Shown here one piece after another: positions 19,761 to 27,900 of a stretch of 64,000 bases of DNA. A model generated the notes under the pieces. The model saw only the letters and a list, made by a program, of their open reading frames with translations, made no database searches and was not told the origin of the DNA. A program made the position numbers and the translations under genes. This DNA comes from Vannielia litorea (lineage in GTDB: Bacteria > Pseudomonadota > Alphaproteobacteria > Rhodobacterales > Rhodobacteraceae), in assembly GCF_019801175.1 (NCBI RefSeq), contig NZ_JAHVJR010000001.1, forward strand, positions 248,001-312,000. The letters are read 5' to 3'. Each line of letters begins with the position of its first letter. The first letter of the stretch is position 1.

Positions 19761-20756
19761 CTAGCCCGCCCGCGCGAGACGCAGGGCGCGTTCGGCTTGT
19801 TTCATCGAGAGGAAGGGCGCGGCGGGGGCGGGCTGGTGGCCCATCGCGGCGCTTATGGCGTGGCGCGCCTGCCGGGGCAGGCCTTGCAGCGCCATCGGGC
19901 CGGGCCAGAAGCTCTCGGCCGGGCAACCCTCTGCCAGCAGGATGGCGTGGCGGGGCAGGACGATGTGGACGTAGTCGATGGAGCGCCGCCCGTGCAGCAG
20001 GCCGATGCGGGGCAGCTTGGTGAGGGCACGGGCTGGCACCAGCGCCTCGATCCCCGCGTGCCAGATGCGGTGCTGCGGCGAGACCACCAGGTCACGTGTC
20101 GGGCAGCCCGGACCTAGGGCATGGGCGCGCAGCCGCACCGGCTTGCGGTTCCGCTCGGCACCGATGCGCTCGCGGCTCTTGAGCACCAGCGCTACGGGCA
20201 AGGTGCCGCCACCCGAAAGGCGCAGGGGATCGCCCGGCTTGAGCCGCCGCGCCTCCTCCCACCCGTCTGCTGTGGCGATGCGCGTATGGGCCTCGAAACA
20301 GGCGGGCAGGGAGCTGGTGTAGGGCAGGGCGGAGAGGTTGCCCTCGAAGACGTTCATCACCGTGAGCGGCTCGCCGAAGGGCGGCATTGGCGGGCCGTGA
20401 ACAGTGAAGCCCTCCACGTTCCACGGGCTGCCGGTGAGCGAGACGGCGGCGATGTAATAGGTGGTGCCGAGACTGTCTTGCACCTCCATCAGATATTCGG
20501 CTTCGATGATCGTTCCGGTGCCGTAGGTACTGCCGCTGATGGTGTAGCTGCCGTTCAGGGTTTGCGGCTCTGGGTCGTCATCATCGAAGGTGGTGTCATT
20601 CGGATCGTCGACCGAAACCACCTGCTCCACCGCGCCGGGGGAGATTGTGACAGTGCTGACGCCCAGCGTGTATTGCTGGCCGTCCGGCTGAGTAATATCC
20701 TCGCCGCTGGTCGTGATGAACGACCCGTCGAACACATGGATATCATAGAGGGGCAT
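19761..20756 (-). CDS. Hint-domain (Hedgehog/intein-type) protein
   Basis: A 331-residue protein whose C-terminal half is a Hint_2-type autoprocessing domain. Cys152 or so in LPACFEAHTRIATADGWEEARRLKPGD is the splice/cleavage cysteine, followed by the B-block region RDLVVSPQHRIWHAG with the conserved Pro-Gln-His. The N-terminal 150 residues are acidic, rich in Thr, Gly and Asp, and look like an exported extein-like passenger with no signal peptide. Such proteins are common in Rhodobacterales and are probably secreted, but their substrates are unknown. It converges with the PAAR-like gene. Confidence 0.85.
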   Translation of the reverse strand: MPLYDIHVFDGSFITTSGEDITQPDGQQYTLGVSTVTISPGAVEQVVSVDDPNDTTFDDDDPEPQTLNGSYTISGSTYGTGTIIEAEYLMEVQDSLGTTYYIAAVSLTGSPWNVEGFTVHGPPMPPFGEPLTVMNVFEGNLSALPYTSSLPACFEAHTRIATADGWEEARRLKPGDPLRLSGGGTLPVALVLKSRERIGAERNRKPVRLRAHALGPGCPTRDLVVSPQHRIWHAGIEALVPARALTKLPRIGLLHGRRSIDYVHIVLPRHAILLAEGCPAESFWPGPMALQGLPRQARHAISAAMGHQPAPAAPFLSMKQAERALRLARAG

Positions 20757-20877
20757 GCCCGGCGCCGTGTTGTTGCACGGGGCTGGTTCTAGCGGCGTAA
20801 GGTTAACGCCCGGTGAGCATCTACGGCAATTTGCTGGGGCCGTAGGGGGTGTGCCTGCGGGTTATGCGCCGCTGCCC

Positions 20878-21828
20878 TTAGGCGAGCATGTGCTTGGCGA
20901 GGCGCTGGATGCCCTGAAACCTCAGTTGCTGATTGAGCGTTCGGCTGGTCGCCCGCTTGGGGATGGTTTGCCAGTCGCGCAGGATGCGGACTTTGCACAT
21001 GAAGGCGATGGTCTGGTCGTCGGCCCCGGTCAGTGTGTAGCCCTCGAAGAAGGCGCGCAGGTCGATGCCCGGCAGGGGGCCGTGGCCGTGGTTGCCGGGT
21101 TTGGCGCAGAGCGTGCCGTAGTGGCAGAAGAGCCGGGCAAGATCGTGGCAGACGGGCAGGAGGCCGGGGGAGCCGAAATCGAGCCCGGTAGCGGTGTCGC
21201 CGTCGATCAGGATGTTGCGAAGGTTCAGGTCGCCATGCCCGACAGCGGCAACGGTCTGGCAGGCCGCGGGGCCGGGAACGTTGGCGAGCACATGCTCCAG
21301 CAGCGCCCGGAAGCGGGCCATGCCGGGCAGCTGAAGCTCGCCCTTCTCTGCCCGGTCCTTCAGGGTTTCGAGATGCTCCGCGGCGTAGACGGGCTTGAAT
21401 ACGCGCGGCTCCCACGGCTCGGATCGGTGAAACCGCTCCACCCAGCGCCCGGCGATGGTGAGGGCATGGGCGTGGCCCGCAGGTTTGGTACGCGAGAAGA
21501 TGTCATAGAGGGTGTCACCCCGCGACAGCTCCATCACGATGGTCTGGCTCTCCGGGTCGTGGCCGAGGATCTTGGGCACCTCGGGCAGGCTGGCGGCGAC
21601 AGTGTTGTGGCGCTCGATGGTCTTTGCGAACTGTTGCGGCTTGATCGGGCGGAAGATCCGTTTGACCGCCAAGGGCGCGCAGCCCGGCTGCTCGATCCGG
21701 ACCACCAGCCGGTGCATCACCTCGTCGTCGCGGCGCGAGAGCAGGGTGGCGTGCCACCCGCGCGCGGGCAGGTTCACCGCATGCAGGACCGGGGCGGCGG
21801 ACTGCAGGAGAAGGTCGATCTCATCCAA
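20878..21828 (-). CDS. Aminoglycoside phosphotransferase-family kinase
   Basis: A 316-residue small-molecule kinase of the APH/choline kinase fold. The catalytic loop is visible as HGDLNLRNILIDG near residue 195 and the metal-binding segment as GLDFGSPGLLPVCHDLARLF just after. An N-terminal lobe with LAVKRIFRP supplies the ATP-binding lysine. Substrate cannot be told; homologues phosphorylate aminoglycosides, sugars, choline or lipopolysaccharide core sugars, and nothing next to it indicates resistance. It lies downstream of the class II ribonucleotide reductase gene with 28 bases between, so the two may share a transcript. Confidence 0.85.
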   Translation of the reverse strand: MDEIDLLLQSAAPVLHAVNLPARGWHATLLSRRDDEVMHRLVVRIEQPGCAPLAVKRIFRPIKPQQFAKTIERHNTVAASLPEVPKILGHDPESQTIVMELSRGDTLYDIFSRTKPAGHAHALTIAGRWVERFHRSEPWEPRVFKPVYAAEHLETLKDRAEKGELQLPGMARFRALLEHVLANVPGPAACQTVAAVGHGDLNLRNILIDGDTATGLDFGSPGLLPVCHDLARLFCHYGTLCAKPGNHGHGPLPGIDLRAFFEGYTLTGADDQTIAFMCKVRILRDWQTIPKRATSRTLNQQLRFQGIQRLAKHMLA

Positions 21829-21856
21829 CGCGCGCCCCTCGTGCCACCGCGGCGGC

Positions 21857-24118
21857 TCAGCCGCACTTGGAGTGGCCGCAGGAGGTGCAGGTCATACAGC
21901 CCTCGACCATCTGCATGGTGAACTGGCCGCAGGAGGGGCAGGATTTTCCGCGCGGGGTGCCGATGGAGACCACCTGCGCCTGCGGGTCGGACTTGAGGCC
22001 CATGCCTTCACCGGCGATGAAGCCGATGGCGATGAGATGGCGCTCGATCACCCCGCCGATGGCCGCGAGGATCGAGGGCACGTATTTGCCCTGCATCCAC
22101 GCGCCACCGCGCGGGTCGAACACGGCCTTCAGCTCCTCGACGACGAAGGAGACATCGCCGCCGCGCCGGAACACCGCAGAGATCATCCGGGTCAGCGCGA
22201 CCGTCCAGGCGAAGTGCTCCATGTTCTTGGAGTTGATGAACACCTCGAAGGGCCGCCGCTGGTTGCCCACCACCACGTCGTTGATGGTGATGTAGATGGC
22301 ATGCTCGCTGTCGGGCCATTTGAGCTTGTAGGTCGCCCCTTCGAGTGCCTGCGGGCGGTCGAGCGGCTCGGAGATGTAGATCACGTCGCCATCTTCATCG
22401 GGCGCCGGCGCTTCCTCGGCCTTTTCGGACACTGAGAGAACCGAGCCGGTCACATCGTTCGGGCGGTAGGTGGTGCAGCCCTTGCAGCCGGTCTCGTAGG
22501 CTTGGGCGTAGACCTCCTTGAAGGCCTCGAAGCTGATGTCTTCGGGGCAGTTGATGGTCTTGGAGATCGAGCTGTCGATCCATTTTTGCGCGGCAGCCTG
22601 CATCTTCACGTGCTCGGAAGGCGGCAGGGTTTGCGCGTTGGTGAAGTGGTCGGGCAGGGGGGCGTCGCCTTTGAGATCGCGCCACATCTGCACGGCGTAA
22701 TCGACCACTTCCTCCTCGGTGCGCGAGCCATCGGGCTGGAGCACCTTGCGGGTGTAGGCATAGGCGAACACCGGCTCGATGCCGCTGCTGACGTTGCCGG
22801 CGTAGAGCGAGATGGTGCCGGTGGGTGCGATGGAGGTGACGAGGGCGTTGCGGATACCGTGGGTGCGGATCGCTTCGCGCACGTCATCGTCCATCTGCTG
22901 CATGGTGCCGGAGGCGAGGTAGGGCTCGGCGTCAAACAGGGGAAAGGGGCCCTTCTCCTTGGCTAGTTCCACGGAGGCGAGGTAGCTGGCGCGGGCGATG
23001 GCCTTGAGCCAGGCTTCGGTTTGCGCGGCAGCCTCGTCGGAGCCGTAGCGGAGGCCGGTCATCAGGAGCGCGTCGGCCAGCCCGGTGACGCCGAGGCCGA
23101 TGCGGCGCTTTGCCTGTGCCTCGGCCTGTTGGGCGGGCAGGGGGAAGCGGGAGGCATCGACCACGTTGTCCATCATCCGGATGGCGGTAGTAGTGAGCTT
23201 GGTGAGCGCGTCGATGTCGATCTGGGCCGCGTCCTCGAAGGGATCGGTGACCAGCTTGGCGAGGTTGATCGAGCCGAGCAGGCAGGCGCCATAGGGCGGC
23301 AGGGGCTGCTCGCCGCAGGGGTTGGTGGCCGCGATCTGCTCGACGTAGTTCAGGTTGTTCATCGCGTTGATGCGGTCGATGAAGATGACCCCCGGTTCGG
23401 CGTAGTCGTAGGTGGACCGCATGATGCGGTTCCACAGGTCGCGGGCCTGAACGGTGTGGAAGACCTTGCCGCCGAAGGTCAGCTCCCACGGGGCATCGGC
23501 CTTCACGGCCTCCATGAAGGCGTCGGTCACCAGCACCGAGAGGTTGAACATGCGCAGGCGGGCCGGGTCGGACTTGGCGGCGATGAAGGCCTCGATGTCG
23601 GGATGGTCGCAGCGCATGGTAGCCATCATCGCGCCGCGGCGGCTGCCGGCGGACATGATGGTGCGGCACATGGCATCCCACACGTCCATGAAGGAGAGCG
23701 GCCCGGAGGCATCGGCGGCGACGCCCGAGACGGCGGCGCCCTTGGGGCGGATGGTGGAGAAATCGTAGCCGATGCCGCCGCCCTGCTGCATGGTCAGCGC
23801 GGCCTCCTTCAGCATGTCGAAGATGCCGCCCATCGAGTCGGGAACCGTGCCCATGACGAAGCAGTTGAAGAGGGTGACCGCGCGGGCGGTGCCAGCGCCG
23901 GCAAGGATGCGGCCAGCGGGGAGGTATTTGAAATCGGAGAGGGCTTGGTAGAACTCCTCTTCACGCGCCGGGGCATCGGCCTCGCCCTCGGCGAGCGCGC
24001 GGGCAACACGGCGCCAGCTGTCTTCGACCGTTTCATCGATCGGCGTGCCATCGGCCTGTTTGAACCGGTATTTCATATCCCAGATGGACTCGGCGATCGG
24101 GGCGGTGAAGGCGGTCAT
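21857..24118 (-). CDS. nrdJ: Adenosylcobalamin-dependent (class II) ribonucleoside-diphosphate reductase
   Basis: A 753-residue class II ribonucleotide reductase that makes deoxyribonucleotides using B12 and no oxygen. Family blocks include NCFVMGTVPDSMGGIFD, LTMQQGGGIGYDFS, the active-site segment NPCGEQPLPPYGACLLGSINLAKLV with the radical cysteine and glutamate, and a C-terminal zinc-ribbon-like tail CPSCG...CTSCGHSKCG. The start chosen is the ATG at 24118 (MTAFTAPIAES); the longer frame to 24229 would add an unconserved Arg/Ala-rich extension. It is divergent from the DUF1489 gene, leaving 113 bases, in which I see neither a cobalamin riboswitch nor a convincing NrdR box. Confidence 0.96.
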   Translation of the reverse strand: MTAFTAPIAESIWDMKYRFKQADGTPIDETVEDSWRRVARALAEGEADAPAREEEFYQALSDFKYLPAGRILAGAGTARAVTLFNCFVMGTVPDSMGGIFDMLKEAALTMQQGGGIGYDFSTIRPKGAAVSGVAADASGPLSFMDVWDAMCRTIMSAGSRRGAMMATMRCDHPDIEAFIAAKSDPARLRMFNLSVLVTDAFMEAVKADAPWELTFGGKVFHTVQARDLWNRIMRSTYDYAEPGVIFIDRINAMNNLNYVEQIAATNPCGEQPLPPYGACLLGSINLAKLVTDPFEDAAQIDIDALTKLTTTAIRMMDNVVDASRFPLPAQQAEAQAKRRIGLGVTGLADALLMTGLRYGSDEAAAQTEAWLKAIARASYLASVELAKEKGPFPLFDAEPYLASGTMQQMDDDVREAIRTHGIRNALVTSIAPTGTISLYAGNVSSGIEPVFAYAYTRKVLQPDGSRTEEEVVDYAVQMWRDLKGDAPLPDHFTNAQTLPPSEHVKMQAAAQKWIDSSISKTINCPEDISFEAFKEVYAQAYETGCKGCTTYRPNDVTGSVLSVSEKAEEAPAPDEDGDVIYISEPLDRPQALEGATYKLKWPDSEHAIYITINDVVVGNQRRPFEVFINSKNMEHFAWTVALTRMISAVFRRGGDVSFVVEELKAVFDPRGGAWMQGKYVPSILAAIGGVIERHLIAIGFIAGEGMGLKSDPQAQVVSIGTPRGKSCPSCGQFTMQMVEGCMTCTSCGHSKCG

Positions 24119-24231
24119 GAGCGTGGTCCTTGTCGCGGTGCGAGCCCGGATATTAGCCCGCCGGAGTGGCAGGGCAAAGGCGCGCGGCGGGAATCTGGCA
24201 GAATCGGTGCAGGGAAAATACACTACCACAT

Positions 24232-24675
24232 ATGGGCGAACAGAAAAAGAACACCATACATCTTGTGAAGCTTTGCGTCGGCGTGGACTCGCTGGAGCAG
24301 CTTGAGGCCTGGCGCGCGCAGCGCAGGCGCGAGACGGGCGTGGCCGAAACTCGCCATGTGACCCGGATGTGGCCCAAGCAGGAGGAGGCGCTGCTGAACG
24401 GCGGCTCGCTCTACTGGGTAATCAAAGGGGTGATTCAGGCGCGGCAAGAGGTGCTGCGGCTGGATGAGGTGGAGGGCGGCGACGGGATCAGGCGCTGCGG
24501 GATCGTGCTGGCGCCGGAGTTGATCCGCGTGGCCCCGGCGGTGCGGCGGCCGTTTCAGGGCTGGCGCTACCTGAAGCCCGAGGATGCGCCGCCCGACCTG
24601 CCTTCGCGGCGGGCGGGCGACCCGGAGATGCCGCCGGAGCTGGTGGCGAAGCTGGCGGAAATCGGGATTTTGTAG
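24232..24675 (+). CDS. DUF1489 family protein
   Basis: A 147-residue conserved alphaproteobacterial protein of unknown function. The start TIHLVKLCVGVDSLEQLEAW and the block VTRMWPKQEEALLNGGSLYWVIKGVIQARQ are characteristic of DUF1489. It contains no membrane segment or catalytic motif that I recognise. The ATG at 24232 is used; an upstream in-frame ATG at 24166 would overlap the promoter region of nrdJ. It stands alone on the plus strand, opposite to nrdJ, and is followed by a hairpin 14 bases after the stop. Confidence 0.9.
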   Translation: MGEQKKNTIHLVKLCVGVDSLEQLEAWRAQRRRETGVAETRHVTRMWPKQEEALLNGGSLYWVIKGVIQARQEVLRLDEVEGGDGIRRCGIVLAPELIRVAPAVRRPFQGWRYLKPEDAPPDLPSRRAGDPEMPPELVAKLAEIGIL

Positions 24676-24688
24676 AGGGTCGTATGGC

Positions 24689-24705
24689 GGTGGGTTTCGC
24701 CCACC
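24689..24705 (+). terminator. Hairpin after the DUF1489 gene
   Basis: GGTGGG-TTTCG-CCCACC forms a six-pair GC-rich stem 14 bases after the DUF1489 stop. No T-run follows. The remaining bases up to 24883 hold no gene or recognisable repeat. Confidence 0.5.
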
Positions 24706-24883
24706 CAACGGGACCATTTGGTGCGGAAGCTGGTGCTTTGGGGTCGGAAGATATCCCGATGCGAGGACCGTCCGCAGCCGTATGCATGTGCCTGTGCGGT
24801 GCTACCCCACTGTAATGCATCGTCGATGTGTTGGGATAGGGCGAGGCGTCCGCTAGAGACGGGACAAGCCCCGAACTGTGGGA

Positions 24884-24911
24884 CAGGGCGGCCCGTTGCG
24901 GAGCCGCCCTG
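24884..24911 (-). terminator. GC-rich hairpin after the nuclease gene
   Basis: CAGGGCGGC (24884-24892) and GCCGCCCTG (24903-24911) form a perfect nine-pair stem with a ten-base loop, beginning 11 bases beyond the stop of the nuclease gene. Strong stem, no T-run. Confidence 0.6.
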
Positions 24912-24922
24912 GCCGAAGCTTG

Positions 24923-27900
24923 TCACACGATGGCGTCGCCGAAATCGAGGCCGACGATCACCGGGTCATGGTCGGAGGCGGCGTATGGACCGGAGAGGTC
25001 GTAGGCCGGGTTGTTGAAGTTGGTGTCGTAGTTGAAGAGGTCCGGCTCATCGGCGTTGATGTGCCACTCGGTGATGCCGGTCACGAAGGACAGCATCTCG
25101 TCATCCACCAGTGCCTGATCGAGCACACCCTGCTGGCCGTCGAAGACGTAGGAATAGGCCTCGTCCTGACCCACGAAGGTGGCGAGCAGGTCGGTCAGCC
25201 CGGCGTCGTCGTCGAGATACTGCACCGGGTCTTCCTCGGTGTAGCTGTTCATGTCGCCGAGGTAGATGACGGTATCGGTGCCGGTGCCGTTGTAATCATT
25301 CTCGATCCAGTCGGCGAGTTCGATGGCGGCATCGGTGCGCACCTCGTTCCAGAACCCCTGCCCATCGCCTTGGTCGAAGTTGGGATCTGCGTAGAGATCC
25401 TGAAGCAGCGCCTCCACGGCCGTGTAGTTGGCATCGGTCGGATTGTTGGTGAGCCAGCTTTCGGCGGCATCGGCGATGTCCTGCAGGTCGCTGTCGCCCT
25501 TGGACTTGAAGTGCGACGAGACCATGGTGAACTGCTCGCCGGTGGCGTTGTCTTCAAAGGTCGCGGCCACCGAGGGGCGGTTGCGGTCGAAGCTGTCCCA
25601 GTCGAAGCCGATGTAGCCGCCGAGGGCTTCGGCGATGCCGTTGGTCACGTCGTTAGAGGCCTCGGCGAACACCAGCGTCTCGGCGTAGACCAGCGTGACC
25701 GCGTTGGCATCGTAGATGATGCCGGTGGTGATCGCGTCGGTGCCGATGTAGCCGGCGCCGCCCCACGGATCGGTGATGTAGTCGTAAGGATTCACGGCGA
25801 CGTAGTTGGTGGCCCCGCCCGAGGCCGCATCGAGCTCGTCGGTCAGGGTGACGATGGCGGAACCCGTGCCGAAGCCGTTGTTCTCGAGTTCCTGCAGCGC
25901 CACCACCTCAGCGCCGGTGCCGAGAATCTCGGCGGTAAGCCCGTCTGTCTGCCGGTCCAGCTCCTCTTGGTTGTTGGCGCCGCGCACGCCCGCGCCGTTG
26001 GGGCCGGCGCTGCCGGTGAAGCTGGTGAAGTAGTTCAACACGTTCACCGAGGCGACCTGGAGCGAGCCGCCCACGTCATCGGGCGTCTCGGGGCGGTTGG
26101 CGGTGCTTTCGTCGAGCGCAAGCTGGCCGTCGACCACCAGCGCATAGGATCCGAACTCGTAGGTCATCACACCGTTGACGTCGGAGGTGAACTCAGTGCC
26201 GAGGCGCGGCGAGATGGAGTTGTCCATGTCGTCACCCGCGTCGAGGTAGCCGTTGCCGTTCACATCGCCCGGCCCGGTGTTGGGCATGTAGATAAACTCG
26301 TCGGGGTTCTGACCGCTGATCCCGTCGGAGAGCAGCAGGGTGTTGTTGGCGTTGTCCTCCATCGCCGCTTGCGCTTCGGGCGATCCGGCATCGTAGAGCT
26401 GGGTCGGCTGGATCGGGGTGCCCGCGCTGATCGAGATCTCGCCGTAACGGTCGAAGTTGAAGTTGGCGGTGATTGTCAGCGGATCGGTCGTGGCGGAGCC
26501 GACCGACAGATACATGCCCTCGTAGCTCTCCCAGTCGTTCACCGTGTCGGGGCCGATGGAGACGGTGGCGACGGGCCGGAAGTTGTTGGTGGAGATCACG
26601 GTGACATCGCTGACATCGGTCAGCTCGGTGAGATCGAAGAACTCGTCGACGGTGCCGGTGACAGACACCAGATCGCCCACCTCCACTGCGTAGCCGCCGC
26701 CGGTGAAGACGTAGATGCCCTCGGAGGTGGCATCGTTGTCGTCCCAGTCGCCAAACTCCTCGGTGAGGTAGAAGCCGTCATCGGTGACATAGGTGACCAC
26801 GGCCTCGACCTGCACGCCCTGCTGGCCGTCGAGCGGCGAGGCGAAGCTGTCGCCCTGAACCTCGGAGATGAGGTAGAGCGTGGGGGTGACGGTCAACTCA
26901 TTGGCGGTGCCTGCGGTGTTGACGCCGGCAAACCAGCCATCGCCCGCGTCGTTGAGCTGGAGCGAGTCGCCCACAGGGGTGCCCGAGCCCTCGGCGACAC
27001 CCACATCGGTGGAGGTCGCGCCGGTCACCACGCCCTCGGTGCCGGTGATCGTGCCCTCGTAGGAGACGAAATCCACCAGCGATCCGCCCGGGCCTTCGAG
27101 CGCCACGCCATCGGGGCCATTCTCGAGGAAGTTGGGCGTGACGACGTAATAGTCGTAGGTGCCATCGGAGCTGACGGTGACGGACGCGTCGGTGAGTGCA
27201 AGGGAAAAGTCGATGCCGCCGTCGTTGCCTTCGACAAGGTGCACCACATAATCCGCCGGGTCGGTGCCCGCGGCGAGGCGGATCTCGACGAACTCGCCCT
27301 CGTCGGTGCCCGCGTTGTCGTAGTGGAACTCGTTGATCCGGGGCGCAGCGGTGACGATTGTGCCGTTGGTCGCGCCGGGGCTGCCGAGGTCGCCATCGCC
27401 AAAGGGCGTGGTGGCCTCTGTCCAGTTGGCGCCGTCGTTGTTGTCGGCGGCGAGGTCGGTCAGCTCCATCGCGGCGCCGGTGGGATCGGGGAAGGCGGGG
27501 CCTCCGTCATACTCAACGCGGTCTACCTCGGTGCCATCCGCGGTGGTCAGGATGATCTCGTCGTCGCCGTTGGCGAGGGCGATGCCGGAGTAGACATAAT
27601 CCACCTCGATCCCGCCGTTGGTGGTGATGTCGCCGTTGATGCCGAGCACGAGGTATTCGCCGGGCTGGACCACGAGGCTGCCGGTGATGGTGTGGCTGTC
27701 GGCGCCGTTGTCGGAAATCACCCAGCCTTCCAGCTCCACCGGCTCGGTGCCGGCGTTGTAGATCTCGAAATACTCGCCATTGCCGTCGGAAACGGCGGAG
27801 GGGTTCTGCATGATCTCGGAAATGACGATCTCGGGCGGCGCGGCGGGGGCGCTGCCGTTGGGCGCGCCAGGGGTGCCGAGGTCGCCGTCGCCGTAAGTTT

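Noticed and set aside
20878..21828. Aminoglycoside resistance gene.
   Set aside because: Only the general APH/choline kinase fold is visible; there is no close match to a known resistance enzyme and the setting is housekeeping.
24119..24231. Possible cobalamin riboswitch or NrdR box before the B12-dependent ribonucleotide reductase.
   Set aside because: The region is only 113 bases, too short for a complete B12 riboswitch, and the best NrdR-like match (ACACTACCACATATGG) deviates at too many positions.
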